A stretch of DNA of 16,388 bases, from contig JBBSEZ010000218.1 in assembly GCA_038239195.1 (NCBI GenBank), forward strand, positions 1 to 16,388, written 5' to 3'. A program made the position numbers and the translations under genes. A model generated the notes under the pieces. It ran no database searches, was not told where the DNA came from, and saw only the letters and a list, made by a program, of their open reading frames with translations. How positions within the stretch are numbered: the stretch's first letter is position 1; every line of letters begins with the position of its first letter. Below are positions 9,743 through 16,388 of the stretch, piece after piece. This DNA comes from JBBSEZ01 sp038239195 (GTDB taxonomy: Bacteria; Planctomycetota; Planctomycetia; Gemmatales; Gemmataceae).

Positions 9743-11134
9743 TCACACCAACCCCGCGATCGGCTTACCTTCCGGCAGGATCGACATCGGCCGCCCGCGG
9801 TGGTCGAGGAACGACGTCTGCTCGCAGTCGATGCCCAGGTGCGCGAACATCGTCGCCCACAGGTCGTTCACCGTGAGCGGCTGGTCCTTGGGGTGCTCCC
9901 CCTTGGCGTTGGTCGAGCCGATGACCTGCCCCATCTTCAGCCCGCCGCCCGAGACGACGACCGACATCGCCGACGGCCAGTGGTCGCGCCCCGGCCGGTC
10001 CTTGTCGTAGTTGATGCGCGGCGTGCGGCCGAACTCGCCGGTGACGATGAGCAGCACCTTTTTGTCCAGGCCGCGGTCGTGCAGGTCTTCGACGAGGGCA
10101 GTCACGGCGCGGTCGAAGATCGGCAGGCGGGCCTTCGTGTCGTTGAAGATGTGACAGTTGACGGCGTGGGAGTCCCAGTTGTAGGTGCCGTCCTTGAGCC
10201 AGGGCACGCCCGACTGGTAGGGGTTCTCCATGACCATCGTGACGAAGCTGGCCCCCGACTCGACGAGGCGCCGGGCGAGCAGGGCGCGCTGGCCCCACGC
10301 ATGCATGCCATAGCGCTCGCGCAACTTGGCCGGCTCGCGGCGCAGGTCGAACGCCTTGTGGGCGGCGTCGCTGGTGAGCAGGCCCAGCGCCTGGCGCTTG
10401 AACGCGCCCATCGCCTCGGCGGTGCCGCGGTCCACGCCGGGGACGTCTTGCTCCAGCCCGGCGAGCAGGTCGTTGCGCTCCTTGATGCGGGCCCGCGCGG
10501 CGTCGTCGGCGCCGAGGTTGCGCACGCTGAAGGTCGGGGAGCTGGGGTCGCCGGGGACGGAGAACGGATGGGTGGAGGGCCCGAGGTAGGCGGAGCCGAA
10601 GCTGAAGACGTCGATCTGGTCGCGGCCGGCGGGGGCGCCGGCCACGTAGTCGGGGACCGCGCCGCGGGACTGGCCCTGGCGCATCTTGGCGACCATCGAG
10701 CCGACCATCGGGAAATCGTTGACGAAGCCGACGGGCGATAGCGGGTCGCGGCCGGTGAGAAACTTCTTGTGCCCCCCGCCGTGGTCGGCGAACTCGTGGG
10801 AGATGGAGCGGATGACGCTGAACTTCTTCGCCGCCCGCGCGTGCATCGGCAGGTATTCGCAGACGTCGAGGCCGGAGACGGTCGTCTTGATGGGCCGGAA
10901 CGCGCCGCGGTACTCGACGGGCGCGGCGGGCTTCATGTCGAAGGTCTCCATGTGCGGCGGGCCGCCCGGGAGCCAGACGAGGATGACGGACGTATCGGGG
11001 ACCGACCGGCCGGCGCGCGCGGCGGAGGCCTGCTGCCAGGGACGGAGGGCGCCGAGCCCGCCGAGGGCCAGCGAGCCGAACTGGAGGAACTGGCGGCGCG
11101 ACAGGGGGCCGGGACAGCGAACGGGTGGACGCAT
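9743..11134 (-). CDS. DUF1501 protein with twin-arginine signal
   Basis: This 463-residue protein is a DUF1501 member of the alkaline-phosphatase/sulfatase-like superfamily, abundant in planctomycetes. The N-terminus carries a Tat signal: LSRRQFLQFGSLALGGLGAL (residues 11-30), then AAR-A as a probable cleavage region. Family motifs follow: WLPGGPPHMETFDMKP (54-69), HGGGHKKFLTGRDPLSPVGF, a NWDSH segment, GEFGRTPRIN (about 365-374) and GRDHWPSAMSVVVSGGG (about 380-396). The length is normal. DUF1501 genes usually sit next to a DUF1549/DUF1553 cytochrome-type gene; none is here, so this copy is orphaned. It is predicted to act in the periplasm, with unknown substrate. ATG at 11132-11134 has GGAG 8 bases upstream; the frame stays open far upstream but there only shadows the kinase gene. 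Confidence 0.93.
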   Translation of the reverse strand: MRPPVRCPGPLSRRQFLQFGSLALGGLGALRPWQQASAARAGRSVPDTSVILVWLPGGPPHMETFDMKPAAPVEYRGAFRPIKTTVSGLDVCEYLPMHARAAKKFSVIRSISHEFADHGGGHKKFLTGRDPLSPVGFVNDFPMVGSMVAKMRQGQSRGAVPDYVAGAPAGRDQIDVFSFGSAYLGPSTHPFSVPGDPSSPTFSVRNLGADDAARARIKERNDLLAGLEQDVPGVDRGTAEAMGAFKRQALGLLTSDAAHKAFDLRREPAKLRERYGMHAWGQRALLARRLVESGASFVTMVMENPYQSGVPWLKDGTYNWDSHAVNCHIFNDTKARLPIFDRAVTALVEDLHDRGLDKKVLLIVTGEFGRTPRINYDKDRPGRDHWPSAMSVVVSGGGLKMGQVIGSTNAKGEHPKDQPLTVNDLWATMFAHLGIDCEQTSFLDHRGRPMSILPEGKPIAGLV

Positions 11135-11193
11135 CGGCGAGGCTCCGAAACGAGCGGGCGGGGCAGGCGGGAGGAGGGCGGGGCGACAGGCCC

Positions 11194-11222
11194 ATTCTAC
11201 TGCGGGGGCGGGGCGACGTCTA
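11194..11222 (-). promoter_or_regulatory. Candidate DUF1501 promoter
   Basis: On the minus strand TAGACG (11217-11222) and TAGAAT (11194-11199) are separated by 17 bases. Each matches four or five of six bases of the sigma-70 consensus. Transcription would start near 11187, giving a leader of about 53 bases before the ATG at 11134. It lies right behind the nested inverted repeat that follows the upstream kinase gene. Confidence 0.45.
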
Positions 11223-11240
11223 AACGATTCGGGGGGAAGA

Positions 11241-11330
11241 TCGCGAAGCCGCAAACGGTGGGCCCCAAGTTGAGTGTGGGTGGCCTGGCCACCCACACCC
11301 GCCCTGGGCCCGCCGCTTGCGGCTTCGCGA
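11241..11330. repeat. 90-base nested inverted repeat, possible terminator or REP-like element
   Basis: The outer arms TCGCGAAGCCGCAA (11241-11254) and TTGCGGCTTCGCGA (11317-11330) are perfect complements. They continue inward as ACGGTGGGCCC against GGGCCCGCCGC with one mismatch and one G-T pair, so the outer stem is about 25 bases. Inside it a second hairpin, GTGTGGGTGGC (11274-11284) and GCCACCCACAC (11288-11298), has a 3-base loop. The structure starts 7 bases after the stop of the receiver-kinase gene. No T-run follows it on that strand, so it is not a classical intrinsic terminator. It may protect the mRNA end, act as a terminator without a U-tract, or be a dispersed palindromic repeat. 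Confidence 0.75.
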
Positions 11331-11337
11331 TGCGCCC

Positions 11338-12972
11338 TCACGGCACCAGGCGCGCCACGACCGTGACCGCCATGCCTTGCTGAAGCGCATGGTGAAACCG
11401 CTCCAGGTCGGCCAGTTTGGTCACGTGGACGCTGGCCTCGAGGCCACAGGACCGGAGGGCCTCGTCGGCCCCCTCCGAGGTGCCCAGAACGATCAAGGGG
11501 ACGGAGCACAACGATTCCGCCGACTTGATGGCCCGGAGGACCTCGCCGTTGCCCTTCCGGGCCAGGTCGAGCCCGACCATCACCAGATCGGGCTGGGCGG
11601 CGGAGACGTATGCCCCCTCTCGGCGGAGAAAGGCCGCCAACTCGGTGCCGGTCTGGACGACGGTCAGGTTGCTGGGGATCTTGCTCTCTTCGAGGGCCTC
11701 CTGCGCCAGGAGGATGTCGGTGGGGTCGTCGTGGATGAAGAGGACCTCGACTCGCGCATCCGCTTCCGGGATCGACGGATCGGGCAGCACCTTCCCCACG
11801 CGCAGGACGTTGAAGCTCAGGTGCTCGCGCGCCAGGCCCAGGGCGCGGACGTCGCGGATCAGGTCGGCACAGCTCGCATAGCGGTAGCGCAGATCGCAGG
11901 CCAACATCTTGTCGAGCATCAGCCCCACCCGCGAGGGCACGTCCGGATTCAAGCGCCGCACGGGAGGGAAATGGCCCTGCTCCTTGGCCTTGAGCAAGGA
12001 GACCGCGCTGTCCTCCTGGAACGGCGGCCGGCCGGTCAGCATCTCGTACAGCACCGCGCCGAGGGCGTAGACGTCGCAGCGGTGATCGGCGCGCTTGGCG
12101 TTGAGGATTTGCTCGGGGGCCATGTACAGCGGCGTGCCCACGCCCAACCCGGAGTCGGTCAGCGACAGGTCCTCGTCCATGGGCTTGGCCAGGCCGAGGT
12201 CGGTGAGCTTGACCGCCCCCAACTGCGTGATCAGGATGTTCTGGGGCTTGACGTCGCGGTGAATGATGGAATGTTCGTGCGCGTGCTGGAGCGCCTCCGC
12301 GGCGCGGAGGACCAGGAACAGGGCGTCGTCGAGGCGAAACCGGCCGCCCTGGTTCGCCTGCAAGGCGGCCACGGTGAAGCCCTTGACGAGCTCCATCGCG
12401 ATGCAGTGGAAGCCCTTGGTCACCCCGACCCCGTAAATGCGCAGGATGCCGGGATGGTTCAGCCGGGCCATGGCGCTGGCCTCGCGATGAAACCGCTCCA
12501 CGTAGGCCGGCTGAAGAGCCAGGTGCTTGAGGAGCACCTTGAGGGCGACCTCCCGGTTGGTGCTGCGTTCGAGGGCGTGGTAGACCGCCCCCATGCTCCC
12601 GGTCCCCAGCTTGCGAAAGATCTGGAAGTCCCCCAGGGTGATGCTGCGAAGCGGCTGCGCTTGCAGCCCCTTCATGGACAGCGGGCCCCGACTGGCCGGG
12701 GACTGGTCGGGCTGGTCCAGCTCGAACAGATCGTCTTCGGTCGTGCTCTGCGTGTCCTGCGCGGAAGCCAGAGGCCCCACGCCGACCAGGGTCTCCTTCC
12801 CCGGCGCGTGGAAAGGCGGAAGCGAGGTGCGCGCCCGTGGCCTTTCCCCCGGTCCGGACGTGGGCAGCAAAAAGTTCTTGCCGCACTCGCGGCAACGGAC
12901 CACGCGCCCCCGGGCGTCCTCAGGGAGCTCTCCCGAGTGATTGCAGAACGGACAGCGGAGTGCGGTGGGCAT
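11338..12972 (-). CDS. Zinc-ribbon Ser/Thr kinase fused to a degenerate receiver domain
   Basis: This 544-residue protein has three parts. Residues 7-30 form a zinc ribbon (C7xxC10, C27xxC30). Residues about 115-380 are a PknB-like kinase with LGTGSMGAVY (122-131), K145, HRDVKPQN (238-245), DLG (258-260) in place of DFG, and APE (285-287); key residues are kept, so activity is expected. Residues about 407-530 resemble an Rcp1-type response-regulator receiver: acidic pair D415-D416 and Lys519 are kept, but the phospho-acceptor Asp is Gly467 (PDLVMVGLDLA) and the switch Thr is Gly497. No membrane span is seen, so it is probably cytoplasmic. The ATG at 12970-12972 follows GGGAG by 4 bases and begins the zinc ribbon. 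It lies in line with, but behind a terminator from, the next kinase gene. Confidence 0.92.
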   Translation of the reverse strand: MPTALRCPFCNHSGELPEDARGRVVRCRECGKNFLLPTSGPGERPRARTSLPPFHAPGKETLVGVGPLASAQDTQSTTEDDLFELDQPDQSPASRGPLSMKGLQAQPLRSITLGDFQIFRKLGTGSMGAVYHALERSTNREVALKVLLKHLALQPAYVERFHREASAMARLNHPGILRIYGVGVTKGFHCIAMELVKGFTVAALQANQGGRFRLDDALFLVLRAAEALQHAHEHSIIHRDVKPQNILITQLGAVKLTDLGLAKPMDEDLSLTDSGLGVGTPLYMAPEQILNAKRADHRCDVYALGAVLYEMLTGRPPFQEDSAVSLLKAKEQGHFPPVRRLNPDVPSRVGLMLDKMLACDLRYRYASCADLIRDVRALGLAREHLSFNVLRVGKVLPDPSIPEADARVEVLFIHDDPTDILLAQEALEESKIPSNLTVVQTGTELAAFLRREGAYVSAAQPDLVMVGLDLARKGNGEVLRAIKSAESLCSVPLIVLGTSEGADEALRSCGLEASVHVTKLADLERFHHALQQGMAVTVVARLVP

Positions 12973-13129
12973 GATGCTCCCGGGTGAGCGGGGCAAGTTG
13001 GAGGCCTCCGGCCGGCCCCTGGTGAGCAACACGGTCCCGAGGCGCAACGCTGAACGTCGAGAGAAGTCAGGCGAGGCCTTCCGCGGGCCCGTCCCCGACA
13101 GCCAACTCGCCCGCCGCGCTCCAGACGTC

Positions 13130-13148
13130 GGCAGGCGCTGCGCCTGCC
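13130..13148. repeat. Near-perfect 19-base palindrome in the kinase leader
   Basis: GGCAGGCGCTGCGCCTGCC is symmetrical except for its central base (9-base arms). It lies about 158 bases upstream of the receiver-kinase start codon, inside the predicted leader. It has no T-run on either side, so it is more likely an operator or an RNA hairpin than a terminator. GC-rich DNA raises the chance of coincidental palindromes, but 9-base arms remain uncommon. Confidence 0.5.
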
Positions 13149-13173
13149 CGTCGAGGCAGCGCGAAGAGAAGGT

Positions 13174-13202
13174 ATTCTGAGCTCTCCGGGGAGCTCGTGC
13201 AA
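13174..13202 (-). promoter_or_regulatory. Candidate promoter of the receiver-kinase with palindromic spacer
   Basis: On the minus strand TTGCAC (13197-13202) and CAGAAT (13174-13179) are 17 bases apart. The spacer is almost filled by a near-palindrome, GAGCTCCCCGGAGAGCTC (13179-13196), which could be an operator. Transcription would start near 13167 and give a leader of about 195 bases. The -35 match is weak, so this rests mainly on spacing, position and the -10, which resembles that proposed for the DUF1501 gene. Confidence 0.35.
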
Positions 13203-13204
13203 GG

Positions 13205-13259
13205 GGGAAAACTCGACCGGGCTGGACGTCTGGCACGTCCGGTTCGGAACCCAGCCCGG
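13205..13259 (-). terminator. Probable intrinsic terminator of the right-edge WD40 kinase
   Basis: Twelve bases after the kinase stop, CCGGGCTGG (minus strand, 13251-13259) pairs with CCAGCCCGG (13217-13225). The 25-base loop contains most of a smaller GGACGT/ACGTCC hairpin (13224-13240), which would compete at its edge. The second arm is followed on the minus strand by TCGAGTTTTCCCCCTT, a short T-rich tail. The large loop is unusual, but the stem, place and tail fit a terminator. Confidence 0.6.
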
Positions 13260-13271
13260 CCACGGGCTCCC

Positions 13272-16200
13272 TCATGGAGAAAGAACCCAGGCCTTCACCG
13301 TGTAGTCATAACTCCCGGTGTAGAGCGCCCGCCCGTCGGGGCCGAAGCAGATTCCGCCGACCTGCCCGCCGTGGCCCTCCAGGGCCCCTAGCGCTTTGCC
13401 GTTGGCCGCGTCCCACAGCCGCGCTGCCCTGTCCTCGCCACCCGAGGCGATCCGGCGGCCATCGGGGCTGAACGCCACGCACAGGGCCCCCGCGCCGTGG
13501 CCGGCCAGGCTGAGGAGGGCTTTGCCCGTCTGCCCGTCCCAGACCTTCACCGTCCCGTCGATGCTGGCCGTGGCCAGCCGCTTGCCGTTGGGGCTGAAGC
13601 ACACGCTCCAGACGCTGTTCGTGTGCCCTTCCAGGGTTAGCAGCACCTTGCCCGTCGCGGCGTCCCGGACCTTTGCCGTCCGGCCCCCGCTGCCCGTCGC
13701 CAGGCGCTTGCCGTCGGGACTGAAGCAGACGTCCTGAGCCCAGTCGGCGTCCTTGACGCCGAGCAACTCGCGGCCGGTGGCCGCGTCCCATACCTTCACG
13801 GTGCCGTCGCGGCTACAGCTCGCCAGGCGCTTCCCGTCCGGGCTGAAGCTGACCCCGGTTACCCAGTGGCCGTGTCCCTTCAGGGTGTGCAGCAACTTCC
13901 CCGTGGCGGCGTCCCACAGTCGCGCCGTCCCGTCCCAGGCCCCGCTGCCGATGCGGCTGCCGTCCCGGCTGACCGCCACCGACGAGACGAAGTTAGTGTG
14001 GCCGAGCAGGGTGAGCAGCTCCTTGCCGGTACGGGCGTCCCACACCTTGACTTCCCCGTAGGCGCTCAGCGTGTCGCGGTCGCCGCTGGCGCTGACGATG
14101 CGTCGGCCGTCGCGGCCGACCGCCACCGCCGAGACCTCACGGTAGTGGCCCCGCAATGTCCGCGGGCTCTCCGGCCCTGGCGCCTCCCAGATCCGAACCG
14201 TCTTGTCCCAGCTCGCCGCAGCCAGTCGGCGACCGTCGGAGCTGAACGCCACGCCGACGGCGCCGTCCGCCGGCCCCTTGAGGGCCAGCACCTCCTGCCC
14301 CGAGCCCACGTCCCAGACGCGCAACTCTCCGGACTTGCCGAGGGCCCCCGCCGCCGAGGCCACGCGGCGACCGTCGGGGCTGAAGGCGACCCCCTGCACC
14401 CCGCCGGTATGTCCCCGCAGGATGCGAACGTTCTCGCCGCTGTCCACGTCCCACAGCCTTGCGGCCTGATAACCCGCGGAGGCGAGGAGCTTGCCGTTGG
14501 GGCTGAAGGCGACCCCGTTGACGTGGCTCAGATGTCCCCTGAGGACGCGCAGCAGCTTGCCCGTGCGCCACTCCCACACCCGGATCGTGCGGTCCTGGCT
14601 GCCGGAGGCCAGGAGCTTGCCCGCGCGGTCGAAGCAGACGCAGCGGACAGAGCGCGCGTGCCCTTCGAGGCTGAGTAGTTCCTTGCCGGTGGCGGCGTCG
14701 AACAACTTCACGGCGGAGGGCTGGGGCAGCTCGCCGACGCCGCCCATGCCGGCGGCGAGGGCCTTGCCGTCGGGGCTGAAGGCCACGCTGCTCGCCGAGC
14801 GCGGCAGGCCCTTGACGGTCACGACCTCCTCGCCGGTGTCCGCTTCCCAGACGCGGACGGTCCTGTCGTCCCCCGCCGAGGCGACCCGCTTGCCGTCGGG
14901 GCTGAAGGCGGCCCCCGTCACGCTCTGCGTGTGCCCCTCGAGCCTGCGGAGCATTTTTCCCTCTGCGGCGCCCCACACGATCAGGGTGCGGTCCAGGCCG
15001 CCGCTGACCAGCCGTTTGCCGTCGGGGCTGAAGGCCAGGCAGTAGACGTTGTTCTTGTGCCCCTCCAGCACGCGGTGGTCTTCCGCGACTCCGAGGCGGA
15101 GCAGGCCGCTGAGGTAGTCGTGCTCCCAGCCGCGGTAGTCCCAGCGGCAGGCATCGAGTTTCTCCGCGGCCAGGGCGGCGTTGCCGTCCTGGCGCTCGCG
15201 CTGGGTGAGGCCAACCTGCCCGGCGTAGACTAGCCACTCGGCGCGGGTGAGCAGCCTGTCGGTTTCGCGACGGGCGCGGGCCTCGTCCTCGGCCTTGCGG
15301 TTGGCGCGGGCCGCCTCGCGGGCCGCCTTGCCGGCGTACTCGCGGGCCTCTTCGGCGCGGGCCGCTGCCTTGTCGGCGTTGTCGTCCGCCCGGCGGGCGT
15401 TGCGGTCGGACTCTTCGGCGTGGAGCGTGGCCTGGACGCCGAAGTAAGCGGAGACGGCCGCGCCCGCCAGCAGCACCAGCACGACGGTGGCCAGCAGCCC
15501 GGCAACCGCCGGCCGCCGCCGCACCCACTTGACTCCCCGCTCGATCGCGCTCGCCGGCCGTGCCTGGATCGACTCGCCGCGCTGCCACCTGCCCAGGTCG
15601 TCCGCCAACTCCGCCGCAGTCGCATACCGGCGGCCTGGCTCCTTTTGCAGACACTTCAGGCAAATGGTCTCCAGGTCGGTCGGCACCCTGGCGTTGAGGC
15701 GTCGAGGCGCCACCGGCTCCTCGCCCATCACCTGTGCCAACGTGTCGTAAACCGTTGCCGCCTTGAAGGGCGGGCGCCCCGCAAGCAGCTCGTACAGGAT
15801 GGCGCCCAAAGCGTAGACGTCGGCGGCGGGGCCCACCTCCTTCTTGCCCCGGGCCTGCTCCGGCGCCATGTAGGAGGGCGTGCCCATCACGTCGCCGGTG
15901 TGCGTCTGCCCGACCTCGTCGAGCTTTTTGGCCAGCCCAAAGTCGGTCACCTTGGGCGTACCGTTTTCACCCAGCAGCACGTTGGCCGGCTTCAAGTCGC
16001 GGTGGAGGACGTGCGCCTGGTGGGCGGCGTGCATCGCCCGGGCCAACTCCTCGGCCAGTTTCGCCGCCTGTTCGGCAGGCAGGGGCGAACCAGCAAGCTT
16101 GCGGTCCAGGCTGCCGCCCGAACAGAGCTCCATCGCCAGAAACGGCCTGCCCTGGGACTCCCCCACCTCGAAGACCTGCACGATGTTGGGGTGCTGCAAG

Positions 16201-16388
16201 CGGGCGATGGCCTCCGCCTCCGTCTTGAAGCGGGCCAGGTCCGCCTGACCGGCGTGGGCGCCGGAGAGGATCATCTTGAGGGCGACGACGCGGTTGAGCG
16301 CCAGGTGGCGGGCCTTGTAGACGACGCCCATCCCGCCCCGGCCCAGTTCGTCGAGGATCTCGTGGCCGGGCACGTCGGGCCACGGGGA
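13272..16388 (-). CDS. Membrane Ser/Thr kinase with about 14 WD40 repeats (N-terminus outside window)
   Basis: 1038 residues are visible. The frame is open to the window edge (SPWPDVPGHEILDELGRGGM), so the GTG at 16371-16373 is unlikely to be the start. Numbering from that codon, the kinase spans about 5-265: GRGGMG (11-16), K33, HRDLKPAN (124-131), DFG (144-146) and APE (170-172), so it should be active. A basic patch (WVRRRP) and one membrane span (about 289-310) follow. Next come an Ala/Glu/Arg-rich coiled coil (about 317-375) and a planctomycete linker, LDACRWDYRGWEHDYL. The WD40 array runs from about 434 to the end, with about 14 units marked by FSPDGKR turns and VRVWD-like ends: two seven-bladed propellers. 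The repeats are more regular than those of the 4678-8736 kinase. A probable terminator follows the stop. Confidence 0.94.
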   Translation of the reverse strand, partial: SPWPDVPGHEILDELGRGGMGVVYKARHLALNRVVALKMILSGAHAGQADLARFKTEAEAIARLQHPNIVQVFEVGESQGRPFLAMELCSGGSLDRKLAGSPLPAEQAAKLAEELARAMHAAHQAHVLHRDLKPANVLLGENGTPKVTDFGLAKKLDEVGQTHTGDVMGTPSYMAPEQARGKKEVGPAADVYALGAILYELLAGRPPFKAATVYDTLAQVMGEEPVAPRRLNARVPTDLETICLKCLQKEPGRRYATAAELADDLGRWQRGESIQARPASAIERGVKWVRRRPAVAGLLATVVLVLLAGAAVSAYFGVQATLHAEESDRNARRADDNADKAAARAEEAREYAGKAAREAARANRKAEDEARARRETDRLLTRAEWLVYAGQVGLTQRERQDGNAALAAEKLDACRWDYRGWEHDYLSGLLRLGVAEDHRVLEGHKNNVYCLAFSPDGKRLVSGGLDRTLIVWGAAEGKMLRRLEGHTQSVTGAAFSPDGKRVASAGDDRTVRVWEADTGEEVVTVKGLPRSASSVAFSPDGKALAAGMGGVGELPQPSAVKLFDAATGKELLSLEGHARSVRCVCFDRAGKLLASGSQDRTIRVWEWRTGKLLRVLRGHLSHVNGVAFSPNGKLLASAGYQAARLWDVDSGENVRILRGHTGGVQGVAFSPDGRRVASAAGALGKSGELRVWDVGSGQEVLALKGPADGAVGVAFSSDGRRLAAASWDKTVRIWEAPGPESPRTLRGHYREVSAVAVGRDGRRIVSASGDRDTLSAYGEVKVWDARTGKELLTLLGHTNFVSSVAVSRDGSRIGSGAWDGTARLWDAATGKLLHTLKGHGHWVTGVSFSPDGKRLASCSRDGTVKVWDAATGRELLGVKDADWAQDVCFSPDGKRLATGSGGRTAKVRDAATGKVLLTLEGHTNSVWSVCFSPNGKRLATASIDGTVKVWDGQTGKALLSLAGHGAGALCVAFSPDGRRIASGGEDRAARLWDAANGKALGALEGHGGQVGGICFGPDGRALYTGSYDYTVKAWVLSP

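Noticed and set aside
9743..12895. A single 1050-codon minus-strand frame covering the DUF1501 gene and much of the next kinase gene
   Set aside because: Only the part from 11134 to 9743 has DUF1501 similarity and a ribosome site. The upstream part is a shadow of the kinase gene in another frame and has low-complexity, protein-unlike sequence.

Overview
The window is high-GC DNA that looks like a planctomycete chromosome, most likely Gemmataceae-like. The main grounds are three Hanks-type Ser/Thr kinases in one window, two of them fused through a membrane segment to long WD40 arrays. Supporting signs are a Tat-exported DUF1501 protein, a PadR/HAAS-type gene pair, and an integrase of a divergent type I associate with these bacteria. 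The taxonomic call is inference from gene content; there is no rRNA or tRNA here.

Positions 1-2323: the C-terminal end of an IS5-like transposase meets, stop codon over stop codon, a minus-strand protein of unknown function with a Cys/His cluster. A 445-base divergent spacer follows, then a DinB-superfamily protein and a DUF4126 membrane protein on the plus strand. Positions 2416-3029 hold a minus-strand pair: a PadR repressor and, coupled by an ATGA overlap, a shortened HAAS-type gene. A strong promoter with a palindromic operator sits so close to the padR start codon that the message is probably leaderless. Positions 3311-4357 encode a divergent tyrosine recombinase.

Positions 4678-8736 encode a very large membrane kinase with about 21 WD40 repeats. 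About 1 kb of gene-poor DNA follows (8737-9742), with two plausible broken reading frames on the minus strand. The rest is on the minus strand: a DUF1501 protein (9743-11134), a zinc-ribbon/kinase/degenerate-receiver fusion (11338-12972), and a membrane kinase with about 14 WD40 repeats (13272 to beyond the right edge). The last three appear to be separate transcription units. A hairpin with a T-rich tail follows the last kinase gene, a promoter candidate lies just behind it, and a 90-base nested inverted repeat plus another promoter candidate separates the receiver-kinase from the DUF1501 gene.

How the genes may work together: the two WD40 kinases are predicted to be anchored in the cytoplasmic membrane, with the kinase on one side and the propellers on the other. 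The receiver-fusion kinase is predicted to be soluble. Nothing in the sequence shows that the three share a pathway. I see no CRISPR array, defence island or biosynthetic cluster. The most unusual items are the kinase-pseudoreceiver fusion, the leaderless autoregulated padR, the recombinase lacking its first catalytic Arg, and the nested palindrome.
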